A stretch of DNA of 64,000 nucleotides, taken from positions 310,001-374,000 of the forward strand of contig NZ_JACDUR010000002.1 in assembly GCF_013761175.1 (NCBI RefSeq), read 5' to 3'. Under the pieces are notes generated by a model. It saw only the letters and a list, made by a program, of their open reading frames with translations, had not been told where the DNA came from and searched no databases. Made by a program: the position numbers and the translations under genes. The stretch is from Nonomuraea soli. Its GTDB lineage: Bacteria > Actinomycetota > Actinomycetes > Streptosporangiales > Streptosporangiaceae. Positions 38,901 through 46,777 of the stretch are shown here, in pieces (positions within the stretch are counted from its first letter, which is position 1; every line of letters starts with the position of its first letter).

Positions 38901-41084
38901 GTAGTCGAACCTGATCAGGCCGGTCTGCTCGAGGTTGGGCATGCTCAGCCGCCAGCCACGGGCGAGATCCAGGTAAAGGCGGTACTCCAGGGCCCGCCTG
39001 AAAGCCTTGTCGATCGCCATACGCATGCTGGTCAATGGGTTCGCGACAGCGGAGTAGGATCCGGGATCGGCGGACAACGCACCTGCGACGGCTTGCGGGA
39101 GGGTCTCGTGGGTGAGTCCTTCCGGCTGCTCGCGCACGGCGCCGCACAGGGCACCGCGCAGCTGGGTGACAAGGACGAAGTCGTTCACATGTCCGGACTG
39201 GAGGCTGGCGTCCTGCCGGTTGTCGACGAACGTGAGCAACTTGCGGGCCTCCGGCGGAGCCGCTCGGCGCAGATTGCGGTAGACGCTGGTGCCAATGATG
39301 GTCGCCGCGGAGCTACGTCCCTCGTATGCCCATGTCGCCACACGGCCGAAGTCCTTGCCGCGCAGCTGTTCGTAGGAAACCTGGCAGTCGGGATGCAAGC
39401 AGAACCGAAACTTGCCCGGAATAAAGGTGGCATCCACGCCTCCCTCACCGGCCAGCGAACCGTCGGGGGCGACGTGTACCCCGCGGGGTAGTTTGTCGGC
39501 GCGGCTGGGCTTGATCTTAGGCGATTCGTCCGCGACGTAATCCAGCCAGGTGTCCGGGATGCGGTCGGCGCTCAGAGGGTCCTGTGGCCAAGGACGGTCG
39601 GGGTTGAGGTAAAGGTAACCGACGCCGCGGTCCTCATCGTCCTGCTCACTCAGATGCCCGGGCAGGAAGAGCCGCTGCCGCTCGTCGAGAGTGACGGCGT
39701 AGTACTCCTGGCCGCACTCGCGGCAGAAGGCCAGCGGAAAGAGCCCTGCCTCCCGCCGGTACGGCACGCTCACTTGGTAATGGCTGGTGAGATAACGATT
39801 CGCCGGAGCTTCCAGGCTGGCGTAGATCGTGTCGCCCTTGGACAGGAACTGGTGAAGCCGGAAGGCGAACAGGGGGCGTCCCGTGCCGGGCTCTCTCGTC
39901 GCGGCACCGACGCGCAGCATCTCCTCGATGGCCGCGCGGCACTGCCCCTCCGCTAGGCCGGTGCGGGTGACCAACTCGGCGGCCTTGTCGCTGATGCGGG
40001 TCGGCTTTCCGCGAACCAGACGTCCGGTGCCCGGCTCCCTGCCGAGCCCGAACGCGGATTCGACCCAGCCGGCAAACGGGTGCCTGGCCAGTTCGTGATA
40101 GCCGAGCCCTCGCCAGGAGTCGTCCAGGATGGCGTGCTTGAGCTCTTTGTCAGAAGGGGCGGCGTCCCCTGTTGCCCTGATGAGAGTTTCGCCGATGACA
40201 CCGCCGGGGGCGACCTTCACACCGAAGATCTTGGTGGCGGTTCGTGCCACCTCTTCCTGCTGCTCGGCGAATACATCACTGGTGGCCATGGTCGCCGACG
40301 TGCCGACGCAACGCATGTCCGGCGCCGACAAGGCGTCCCTCACCCGCCTGACCAGCAGCGCCACGTCGGCGCCCTGACGGCCCCGGTAGGTGTGCAGCTC
40401 ATCCAGGACCAGGAATCGCAGCCCGCTCGCTGCCTCCTCAAGCACCCGCCGCTCGCGCGGGCGGGTCAGCATGTACTCGAGCATCACATAGTTGGTCAAC
40501 AGGAGGTCGGGACGATCCCGCAGGATCTCCTCCCGCTGCTCCGGACCTTCCTGGCTGGTGTACCTCGCGAAGCTCACGGGACGTGCGTCTTCAGGAAATC
40601 CTTGGTTGAGATACTTGTCGAGCTCCTCCCACTGGCTGTTGGCCAGGGCGTTCATGGGATAGACGACGATCGCCTTGATCCGGCCGGGCTCGGGGAACCG
40701 CAGGATCGAGTCGACGATAGGCACGATGTAGGACATGCTTTTGCCTGACCCCGTGCCGGTGGTCAGGACATAGGACCGGCTTTCGCGCGCCAGTTCCACT
40801 GCGTCACGCTGGTGCTTGTAGAGCTCGAGCGAGTTGCCGGTGACCTTGTCGCGGAAGATGTCGCGGGTGCGGGGATGGAGCAACCCCATCGTGGCCAGAT
40901 CGTCGACGGAGCCGCCGGACGCGAAGCGGGGATTGAGGGAGATCCACGGCTCGGGCCAGCGCGCCTTTCCCAGATGTTGCTCACGGACATGGGCGGCGAT
41001 CTCGTTATCACGCACCTGAACCAGCGACGCGGTGTAGGCCTCATAGTCGCCGATCAGTCGTTCGTGAACGTCGAAGATATCCAT
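35937..41084 (-). CDS. DEAD-helicase / DUF1998 (MZB) / Vsr-like nuclease fusion protein
   Basis: A 1715-aa protein. The N-terminal helicase has Walker A TTGTGSGKSMSY (near residue 110), DELH box VLDELHTYRG and GTSATMA. The second lobe shows CSPTMELGVDI and QRSGRAGRSGQ (near 1010-1050). Cys pairs (FCRECG; CSACGYW with CQNC) suggest zinc sites. DUF1998 ends with SAEGGAGALRRL and CERGCYDCLLSYTNQ (near 1520-1580). The last 100 residues look like a Vsr/DUF559-type nuclease (E, then RPDFIY, VAVFVDGPAHDH). It may combine DrmA, DrmB and a nuclease, or resemble DruE of Druantia. Confidence 0.85.
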   Translation of the reverse strand: MDIFDVHERLIGDYEAYTASLVQVRDNEIAAHVREQHLGKARWPEPWISLNPRFASGGSVDDLATMGLLHPRTRDIFRDKVTGNSLELYKHQRDAVELARESRSYVLTTGTGSGKSMSYIVPIVDSILRFPEPGRIKAIVVYPMNALANSQWEELDKYLNQGFPEDARPVSFARYTSQEGPEQREEILRDRPDLLLTNYVMLEYMLTRPRERRVLEEAASGLRFLVLDELHTYRGRQGADVALLVRRVRDALSAPDMRCVGTSATMATSDVFAEQQEEVARTATKIFGVKVAPGGVIGETLIRATGDAAPSDKELKHAILDDSWRGLGYHELARHPFAGWVESAFGLGREPGTGRLVRGKPTRISDKAAELVTRTGLAEGQCRAAIEEMLRVGAATREPGTGRPLFAFRLHQFLSKGDTIYASLEAPANRYLTSHYQVSVPYRREAGLFPLAFCRECGQEYYAVTLDERQRLFLPGHLSEQDDEDRGVGYLYLNPDRPWPQDPLSADRIPDTWLDYVADESPKIKPSRADKLPRGVHVAPDGSLAGEGGVDATFIPGKFRFCLHPDCQVSYEQLRGKDFGRVATWAYEGRSSAATIIGTSVYRNLRRAAPPEARKLLTFVDNRQDASLQSGHVNDFVLVTQLRGALCGAVREQPEGLTHETLPQAVAGALSADPGSYSAVANPLTSMRMAIDKAFRRALEYRLYLDLARGWRLSMPNLEQTGLIRFDYSDLAEVAARAEFWEGAHPALRSDTAEHRERVCRILLDEIRRALALDVEVLTKEGFERLQHDSDQLLSGPWSLPRNSQEPAVGTAYAMPAPPGRRAAGLFLTGRSAFGRFLCRSGEFPHWPHPIRAADADMMISWLLITLTDVGLLSEAPRYRPGAPRGYRLKASALIWRAGDGGSAVLDPLRKTVRTGARVNAYFRDLYRDHARDYTGIFAAEHTAQVATEDREERERAFRDGQLPLLYCSPTMELGVDISTLNAVGMRNVPPTPANYAQRSGRAGRSGQPALVTTYCSTGMSHDQYYFRRPERMVSGRVITPRLDLANEDLLRSHLHAIWLAETGARLGSSMAEVIDLGDLERLSMHDQLAGQLSDESAGQRALARAQAILAHIPEVEESAWWHDDWPQQVLRRASRSFDDACDRWRTLYRNARADREEQHRRVLDASVRRDEQRRAQARRAQAENQLRLLLNEEGEQIYSDFYTYRYFASEGFLPGYSFPRLPLAAFIPPERNRRGEYIQRPRFVAVSEFGPHALIYHEGQRFEVTRVQVPADESGAIATEEARLCSACGYWHERASHLSHCQNCRTALGSTLPLLMPMQTVFTQPRARISADEEDRRRGGFELLTTYRFSSHGKRSGKLAGQIMGTDGSPLGDLIYGDTATIRIINLGRRNRGKDAPLGFWLDAATGSWLSDTRVRQREVALPNQSLTVADARRPERIIPFVEDRRNILIVRLAGPVRQEQAVTLRYALERGMEALFQLEDSELTSQDLPDPESRGRMLFVESAEGGAGALRRLQAEPGLLADVARQALEIIHVDPDTREDLDRAPGAVERCERGCYDCLLSYTNQPFHLLIDRLAIIDQLAALAGSRVRAAGADVPDPSAHLHMLRAACESGLEQEFLTFLEKHDYRLPDAAQHLIPGAKARPDFIYRLPGGRVAVFVDGPAHDHRAVAERDRAAEHRLMDEAWLVVRFRYDEEWNVVARRHPDVFGSGRDVR

Positions 41085-41300
41085 GGCGCCGGGACTCCGC
41101 TCTCGTCAGTGTGCAACCCAGCAGATTACCGGCTTGTCGCGTCGGAGATACGCGGACCGCACCCTGACACTTGCTCATCGGATCATGGCCGGTCCCTTTC
41201 GAACGGGAGTTGGAGCGGGCAGGCCTCGCGCCGGGCCGATTCGATCCGCCACGCTCATGACCAAGCTGGTTATGCTGGTGACGGCACAAGGGAGGTGAAC
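41085..41300. other. Divergent intergenic region upstream of the defence operon
   Basis: The 216 bp separate the defence operon (minus) from the Uma2-type gene (plus). TATGCT (41271-41276) and GGAGG (41291-41295) serve the plus-strand gene. No clear -35/-10 pair was found for the minus-strand operon, and no integrase site or long repeat is visible. Confidence 0.5.
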
Positions 41301-41927
41301 ATGTCCGCGATCTTCGAGTGGGCCAGGCCAGAGAACCTCCAGCCTGAGCCCATCACGGTGGAGATCTGGCGTGAGCTCTCCGAGGAGTTCTGCCGGCAGG
41401 TCGAGGTGGTCAACGGGCAGGCTGTTAGATGCGACTCCCCGACCAGGCAGCACCAGACTGCCGTACGACGCGTCGCGAACCTGCTCGAGTCGGCGGCCGA
41501 GAGGCACATGGACCATCACCATGACAACTGCCTCGACGTCAACTCAGACTTCGATGTCACGCTCTGGGAGGTACCGTCGGCGACAATCCGGAGGCCGGAT
41601 GTCGCCCTTCATCGATGCGCGCCCGCCGACCTGCGTCCGCTGCCCGCCTCTTTCCTGACGCTGGTCGTCGAGGTCGTCTCACCCGGAAGTTCCACCACTG
41701 ACAAGGTGGAGAAGATGGGCGAGTACGCGCTCGCCGGGATTCCGTGGTACTGGCTCGTGTGGGTGACGGGGAACCAGGTCACCTCGATAGACGTGTACGT
41801 TCTCGATCACACCGTCAACGCCTACCGCCTGCACCGCACCTTCTATCCGGAGGATGAAGTCAGCCTGATCGACGTGCCGATTAGGCTGCGCGTCGACTGG
41901 GCACGACTGGCGGAGCTTGTCCGCTGA
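41301..41927 (+). CDS. Uma2-family (DUF820) PD-(D/E)XK protein
   Basis: A 208-aa protein typical of the Uma2 family: an N-terminal helix pair, then RRPDVALHR (catalytic Asp), and LTLVVEVVSPGSSTTDKVEKMGEYALAGIPWYW (the E-x-V/K nuclease core and the family's K-xx-EYA signature). These restriction-enzyme-like proteins are abundant in actinomycetes and cyanobacteria; their substrates are unknown. ATG 41301 has GGAGG with a 5-nt spacer. It is divergent from the defence operon, so membership of that system is uncertain. Confidence 0.85.
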   Translation: MSAIFEWARPENLQPEPITVEIWRELSEEFCRQVEVVNGQAVRCDSPTRQHQTAVRRVANLLESAAERHMDHHHDNCLDVNSDFDVTLWEVPSATIRRPDVALHRCAPADLRPLPASFLTLVVEVVSPGSSTTDKVEKMGEYALAGIPWYWLVWVTGNQVTSIDVYVLDHTVNAYRLHRTFYPEDEVSLIDVPIRLRVDWARLAELVR

Positions 41928-41944
41928 CTCATCCCTCGTACGAT
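41917..41944 (+). promoter_or_regulatory. Leaderless promoter of meaB
   Basis: TTGTCC (41917-41922) and TACGAT (41939-41944) are spaced by 16 bp, and the meaB ATG begins 6 nt after the -10 box. meaB therefore seems to have its own promoter rather than depending on mutAB. Confidence 0.5.
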
Positions 41945-41950
41945 GGGCCA

Positions 41951-42907
41951 ATGCGATCGCTGCAGGACTACGTCGAGGGAGTGAAGGCGGGGTCGCGCAC
42001 GTGGATCGCGCGGGCCATCACGCTGGTCGAGTCCAGCCGTGACGACCACCAGGAGCTGGCCCAGCGCATGCTGGCGGAGCTGACCCCGATGGCGGGCAAC
42101 GCGCGCCGGGTCGGCATCAGCGGCGTGCCGGGCGTGGGCAAGTCGACCTTCATCGACGCCCTGGGCAGCATGCTCACCGCCGACGGTCACCGTGTCGCGG
42201 TGCTGGCGGTCGACCCGAGCTCCACCAGGACCGGCGGCAGCATCCTGGGCGACAAGACCCGGATGGCCAGGCTCTCGGCCGACGACAACGCCTTCATCAG
42301 GCCCTCGCCGACCAAGGGCACGCTGGGCGGCGTCACCAAGGCCACCCGCGAGGCGATGGTGGTGGTGGAGGCGGCCGGGTTCGACGTGGTGCTGGTGGAG
42401 ACCGTCGGCGTCGGCCAGTCGGAGACGGCGGTGGCCGACATGGCCGACACCTTCCTCGTGCTCAGCCTGGCCCGCACCGGCGACCAGCTGCAGGGCATCA
42501 AGAAGGGCGTGCTGGAGCTGGCCGACCTGATCGCGATCAACAAGGCCGACGGCGAGTACGAGTTGGCGGCCAGGAAGGCGGCGCGCGAGCTGTCGGGCGC
42601 GCTGCGGCTGCTGCGGAGCCAGACGCAGGTGCTGACCTGCAGCGGGATGACCGGCGCCGGCCTGGTGGAGTTGTGGCGGCACGTGATCGCCCACCAGGAG
42701 GGGCTCGACCTGACGGCCAAGCGGCGCGCGCAGCAGATGCAGTGGGTCTGGACCCTGGTGGAGAACCGGCTGCTGGCCAGGGCGCGGCGGGCGCCCGGCG
42801 TGGAGGAGATCGAGCGCGAGGTGCTCGAAGGGCGGCTGACCCCGGCGGTGGCGGCCGACCGGCTCCTGGCCGGGCTCGACGAAGGCCTGAGCGACCGGCG
42901 GGGGTGA
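41951..42907 (+). CDS. meaB: Methylmalonyl-CoA mutase-associated GTPase MeaB
   Basis: A 318-aa G3E GTPase that gates cobalamin loading and protects methylmalonyl-CoA mutase. P-loop SGVPGVGKST (near residue 57), AVDPSSTRTGGSILGDKTRM, switch segment VETVGVGQSE, and base-recognition motif AINKADG are all present, followed by the family's C-terminal dimerisation helices (MQWVWTLVENRLL). It usually follows mutAB directly; here 18 kb intervene. Confidence 0.94.
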   Translation: MRSLQDYVEGVKAGSRTWIARAITLVESSRDDHQELAQRMLAELTPMAGNARRVGISGVPGVGKSTFIDALGSMLTADGHRVAVLAVDPSSTRTGGSILGDKTRMARLSADDNAFIRPSPTKGTLGGVTKATREAMVVVEAAGFDVVLVETVGVGQSETAVADMADTFLVLSLARTGDQLQGIKKGVLELADLIAINKADGEYELAARKAARELSGALRLLRSQTQVLTCSGMTGAGLVELWRHVIAHQEGLDLTAKRRAQQMQWVWTLVENRLLARARRAPGVEEIEREVLEGRLTPAVAADRLLAGLDEGLSDRRG

Positions 42908-42938
42908 CGCAGGGCGTCGCCGACGTCACGATGGCGGT

Positions 42939-44873
42939 ATGAATCCAGACTTACCCGACCACCATCCACCACCGTCCGTGACGGCCGCGCTGGCCGACTA
43001 CCGGGCCCTGTACGAACGGCACGGCGTCTGCTGGGGCGAGCCCTGGCAGGAGTACATGGGCGAGGTCGCCACCAGCGCCTACCTGATGCGCCCCTTCGGC
43101 TACTGGGGCCACGCCCGCGAGGACCGCGACCTGGCCAGGACGGTCCGCGACGCCCTCGGCGGCGCCGTGCTCGACAACCTCCCGGTGCTGCGGGTGACCC
43201 CCGAGGGCTCCAGGCTGGAGGCCGGAACCCTCACCGTGCTCGGCGACGATCCGGTCGCGACCACGCTGCTGATCGACTCCAGCGTGGCCGAGCCGGTGAC
43301 GGTCGAGGTCGACGGCGTGCCGTACCGGGTGGAGCCGGGCGGCGCGCGGCTGGTCGCGACCACCACCGGCATGCTGCTGCCCGGCATCGACACCACGGGC
43401 CTGACCCGCCGCGCCGCACACGCCGCGCTCACGCTGCGCGCGGGGCTGCCGTGCCGCTGGGGCGTCGTCTCGGAGGGCGGGCAGGGCTGGTGGCCGGACG
43501 GGGCGCCGCCCAAGCTCGACGCGCTCCGCAGGCCGTACTTCCACGGCGACGACATCACGCTCGACGTCCCCGCCGAGACGCTGACGGTCAGCGTGGGCAG
43601 GGGCATGGAGTACACCGTCGACGAGGTGACGGTCACGCTGGAGCCGGGGGAGCACCGCGTGGTGGAGCTGACCCCGGAGCGGCTCTACGACGCCGCGGCG
43701 CACGGCTGGTACGGCGGCGACCTGCACGTGCACCTCAACTGGATGGGCGACACGCCCGCCTCGCCCGAGCTGGCCGCCGCCGCGCAGCACGGGGAGGACC
43801 TGCACGTGCTCAACCTGGTCGCGGGCAACGTCACGAGCGGCCGCGTCTACGACCTGGAGGCGTTCGAGCACTGGGCGGGCCGCGACCTGCCCTGGTCGGA
43901 CGGCAGGCACCTGGCCCGCATGGGCGTGGAGTACCGCAACGACCTCCTGGGCCACTGCCTCGGCTTCGCCCCGGACAGGCCGCCGGGGCGCTGGCACAGC
44001 GGGTTCGTCGACGCCGACCACCCGCCGAACGCCGTCGCGCTCGAGGAGCTGCGCGAGGCGGGCGCGGTGACCGGTTACGGCCATCCCTTCCACACGACCG
44101 GTGACGAGTTCGGCGACGGGCGCAACTGCGCATCACGGGAGATCGTCGCGGATGCCGCACTGGGGCTGGTCGACTGCCTCGACGTGCTCAACCACTCCTC
44201 GTACGAGGCGACGGCGGCGGTCTACCGCCACCTGATCGGGGCGGGCAACCGGCTGGCGGTCAGCGCGGGCACCGACGTGGTGCTGTCGCAGTCGCGGCGC
44301 GGCACCTCCTCCAGCCCGCCGGGCTGGGCGCGCGTCTACGCCCGCGTCGACGGCCCGCTCACGGCGGGTTCGTACGGCGAGGCGATCGCCTCGGGACGCA
44401 CCTTCGCGACCACCGGGCCCTGGCTGGAGCTGAGCGTCAACGGCTGCGGTCCCGGCGAGACCCTCGGGCTCGGTCCGGGGGAGCGGGTGAGGGTCGAGGT
44501 CAGGTCGATCGGTCCCGAGGTGGACCAGCTGGAGATCCGTACGGCGAGCGAGGTCGTGACCGGCCCGCCGGGGCTCCTGCGCGCCACCCTGACGATCACG
44601 GAGCCGACGTACGTGGTGGCGGTGGCCGTCGGCGGCCATCACCCGCGCTCGCTGCACTGGGCGGGGGTCTACGCCCACTCCAGCCCGGTCTACCTGGACG
44701 TGGCGGGCGAGCACGTGGCCAGGGCCGAGGACCTGGCCTGGTGCCTGGCCTGGCTGGACCGGCTGGAGGGGCTGGTGCGCGCCGAGGGCAGGTTCGAGCA
44801 CAAGGAGCAGCTGGACGCGCACCTGGCGCTGTACGAGCGGGCCAGGGAGGTCTACCGGGGTCGAAGTATCTAA
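42939..44873 (+). CDS. CehA/McbA-family metallohydrolase (PHP fold)
   Basis: A 644-aa protein. The N-terminal 240 residues are beta-rich. The PHP-type active site begins at GGDLHVHLNWMGD (near residue 258), with later ligands in GYGHPFH and SAGTDVVLS. The C-terminal 150 residues form another beta domain. CehA (carbaryl hydrolase) and McbA are family references; the natural substrate here is unknown. No signal peptide is visible. CACGAT lies 6 nt before the ATG, compatible with a leaderless start. Confidence 0.86.
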   Translation: MNPDLPDHHPPPSVTAALADYRALYERHGVCWGEPWQEYMGEVATSAYLMRPFGYWGHAREDRDLARTVRDALGGAVLDNLPVLRVTPEGSRLEAGTLTVLGDDPVATTLLIDSSVAEPVTVEVDGVPYRVEPGGARLVATTTGMLLPGIDTTGLTRRAAHAALTLRAGLPCRWGVVSEGGQGWWPDGAPPKLDALRRPYFHGDDITLDVPAETLTVSVGRGMEYTVDEVTVTLEPGEHRVVELTPERLYDAAAHGWYGGDLHVHLNWMGDTPASPELAAAAQHGEDLHVLNLVAGNVTSGRVYDLEAFEHWAGRDLPWSDGRHLARMGVEYRNDLLGHCLGFAPDRPPGRWHSGFVDADHPPNAVALEELREAGAVTGYGHPFHTTGDEFGDGRNCASREIVADAALGLVDCLDVLNHSSYEATAAVYRHLIGAGNRLAVSAGTDVVLSQSRRGTSSSPPGWARVYARVDGPLTAGSYGEAIASGRTFATTGPWLELSVNGCGPGETLGLGPGERVRVEVRSIGPEVDQLEIRTASEVVTGPPGLLRATLTITEPTYVVAVAVGGHHPRSLHWAGVYAHSSPVYLDVAGEHVARAEDLAWCLAWLDRLEGLVRAEGRFEHKEQLDAHLALYERAREVYRGRSI

Positions 44874-44896
44874 ACGACCGGTCGGTCGTATATATT
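44874..44896 (+). promoter_or_regulatory. TetR operator and leaderless -10 box
   Basis: ACGACCG-GT-CGGTCGT (44874-44889) is a perfect 7-bp inverted repeat with a 2-nt centre, directly after the CehA-gene stop. TATATT (44891-44896) follows immediately and sits 6 nt before the regulator's ATG. Binding at the repeat would cover the promoter, so autorepression is the likely mode. Confidence 0.75.
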
Positions 44897-44902
44897 GGCT
44901 CC

Positions 44903-45499
44903 ATGACGACGGACGGGCGGCGGCTGCGCGGGCAGCGCAGCCGCGAGCAGATCCTGGAGCGAGCGGTGGAGCTGTCCTCGGTCGACGGCCTCGTGGGGTT
45001 GTCGCTGGGGAAGCTCGCCGCGGCCGCCGGAGTCAGCAAGTCCGGATTTTTCGCCCACTGGCGTGACAAGTCCGAACTTCAGCTCGACGCCGTGGCCTGG
45101 GCCAAACGCCAGTGGGTGGAGCTCATCGTGCGCCCCGCCCTGACGCGGCCGCGCGGCGTGCCCCGCCTGCTGGCGCTGCACGAGGCGCGGCTGCGCTTCT
45201 ACGCCGACGGGGTGCTGCCGGGCGGCTGCTTCTTCATGGTCGCCGAGGCGGAGTTCGACGACCTGTCGGGCCCGGTGCGCGACGCGGTCGCCGTGGCCAA
45301 ACGGGAATGGCACGACCTGCTGCGCGACGTCGCCCAGCAGGCGGTGGAGCTGGGCCAGCTTCCCGCCGGCACCGACTGCGACCGGCTCGCCTTCGAGATC
45401 AACGCGATCGGCGGGGCCGTCATCACCTATTCACGATTGCTGGATGCCGACACCACCTATGAGCACGCTCGCCGTGCCGTACAGGAGAGATTGTCATGA
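44903..45499 (+). CDS. TetR/AcrR-family regulator
   Basis: A 198-aa repressor. Residues about 10-58 are the helix-turn-helix (RSREQILERAVELSS, LGKLAAAAGVSKSGFFAHWRDKSEL). The C-terminal ligand domain contains LPGGCFF, common in a subgroup with TetR_C-type pockets for hydrophobic or acyl ligands. The ATG at 44903 is fixed by the operator and -10 box just upstream. Its stop overlaps the thioesterase start (ATGA), so it probably regulates the thioesterase, acyltransferase and PAP2/DAGK genes with itself. Confidence 0.9.
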   Translation: MTTDGRRLRGQRSREQILERAVELSSVDGLVGLSLGKLAAAAGVSKSGFFAHWRDKSELQLDAVAWAKRQWVELIVRPALTRPRGVPRLLALHEARLRFYADGVLPGGCFFMVAEAEFDDLSGPVRDAVAVAKREWHDLLRDVAQQAVELGQLPAGTDCDRLAFEINAIGGAVITYSRLLDADTTYEHARRAVQERLS

Positions 45500-45912
45500 C
45501 CGAGTTCCGACCCGTCCAGGTGCATTTCGACGATCTGGACGCCATGGGTGTGCTGCACAACTCGCGTTACGCGTTGCTGGTGGAGCGGGCGGTGGCGGCG
45601 TTCTGGGCCGAGCAGGGCTGGGCCTTCGACCCGGCGGTGTCGAAGTTCAAGGACGTGTTCATGGCGGTGCGGGAATTCAAGATCGTCTACCATGCGCCGA
45701 TCGTCGGAGCGGGCGAGGTGGTCGTCGAGTTCTGGATGGACCGCATGGGCAACACCAGCGGCGTTTACGGCTTCCGCGTCCTGTCGGCCGACCGCGGCGT
45801 GGTTCACGCCGAAGGGCACCGCGTGAACGTCAACCTCGACCCCGCCACCTTCCGCCCGACCGCGTTCAGCCAGGAGATCCGGCAGGCCGCCAGCGTGCTG
45901 CTGGCAAGCTGA
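45496..45912 (+). CDS. Hotdog-fold acyl-CoA thioesterase (4-hydroxybenzoyl-CoA thioesterase type)
   Basis: A 138-aa single hotdog domain. VHFDDLDAMGVLHNSRYALLVERA is the 4HBT active-site helix region with the catalytic Asp; the central strand VREFKIVYHAPI follows. It should hydrolyse an acyl-CoA thioester in the cytoplasm. It is coupled to the TetR gene by an ATGA overlap and followed 4 nt later by an acyltransferase-like gene. Confidence 0.88.
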   Translation: MTEFRPVQVHFDDLDAMGVLHNSRYALLVERAVAAFWAEQGWAFDPAVSKFKDVFMAVREFKIVYHAPIVGAGEVVVEFWMDRMGNTSGVYGFRVLSADRGVVHAEGHRVNVNLDPATFRPTAFSQEIRQAASVLLAS

Positions 45913-45916
45913 ACCC

Positions 45917-46759
45917 ATGGACCCCGAGATTCTGCTACGCCTGACCGTTCCCCACGACGACATCAACGGGGTGCTGGCCTCCGTCCCGCGCGGCGACGCC
46001 CGGCGCGAGCTGGAGCGCCATGTGACCGCCTTCACCGGCGCCATGGGCCGCCCCGGGCAGCGGTTCGACATCCCGGAGGAGGCGGTCGAGGAGTACGGCC
46101 CGTACTTCTACGTGCACGTCTACCTGGAGACGCTGCCGCACGCGCGCGCCTACCACCGCGAGCGCGGCGTGCCTGACGAGGTCTCCTGGGCGACGCTGCG
46201 GGATCTCGGGCGTCACATGGCCGTCCATCGCAGGCGCCACGACGCGCCCGGGCTGAACGCGCCGTGGTGGCCGCAACTGCACTTCCGCGGCATGCTCTAC
46301 CAGCTCGGGCGACTGCAGTTCGAGCGGGCCGAGCTGGGCGAGACCATCGCGGCGGGCATCACCGGCCTGCCGCACCGGGCGGGCGACCCGGTGCTGAGCG
46401 TGCACATCCCCGACTTCCTGGGACCGATGTCGCCGCAGGCGTGCGACGACAGCTTCGCCCGCGCCAAGGCCTTCTTCGCCGAGCACTTCCCGCACGAGGA
46501 GCACAGCCTGGCCGTGTGCTTCTCGTGGCTGCTCGACCGGCAGCTCGGCGCCTACCTGCCCGGCTCCAACATCGCCGCCTTCCAGGAACGTTTCCGCGAG
46601 GCCTACAGCGTGCCGGGCAACGGGCTGATCCCCTTCGTCTACGGCCGCGACCTGCCGCCCGACGAGCTTCCCCGGCGCACCGCGCTGGAGAAGGTGGTCG
46701 CCGACCACCTCGCCGGCGGCGGCTCCTGGCACCTGACGGCGGGATACGCGCCGCTGTGA
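45917..46759 (+). CDS. GNAT-like acyltransferase-domain protein (N/C two-domain type)
   Basis: A 280-aa protein. It resembles actinobacterial two-domain acyltransferases: an N-terminal helical domain (residues about 1-125) and a C-terminal GNAT-like domain with VLSVHIPDFLGPMSPQACDDSF and CFSWLLDRQLGAYLPGSNIAAFQERF. The family is poorly characterised; the substrate is unknown. Its position after a thioesterase and before a PAP2/kinase lipid gene suggests acyl-group handling (inference). Confidence 0.72.
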   Translation: MDPEILLRLTVPHDDINGVLASVPRGDARRELERHVTAFTGAMGRPGQRFDIPEEAVEEYGPYFYVHVYLETLPHARAYHRERGVPDEVSWATLRDLGRHMAVHRRRHDAPGLNAPWWPQLHFRGMLYQLGRLQFERAELGETIAAGITGLPHRAGDPVLSVHIPDFLGPMSPQACDDSFARAKAFFAEHFPHEEHSLAVCFSWLLDRQLGAYLPGSNIAAFQERFREAYSVPGNGLIPFVYGRDLPPDELPRRTALEKVVADHLAGGGSWHLTAGYAPL

Positions 46760-46777
46760 TCGGGCAGGATCGGGAGC

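Noticed and set aside
25874..41084. BREX or complete canonical DISARM system
   Set aside because: No PglZ, BrxC or BrxL homologue is present, and there is no PLD-type DrmC; the helicase and DUF1998 functions appear in one chain. It was therefore called DISARM/Druantia-like only.
25754..41300. Attachment-site repeats or an integrase flanking the defence block
   Set aside because: Comparing 25754-25873 with 41085-41300 showed no shared repeat longer than about 7 bp, and no integrase, transposase or tRNA is present. Mobility is inferred only from synteny.
41301..41927. Uma2-type gene as a sixth component of the defence operon
   Set aside because: It is on the opposite strand with its own ribosome site, and Uma2 genes are scattered widely in actinomycetes without defence context.
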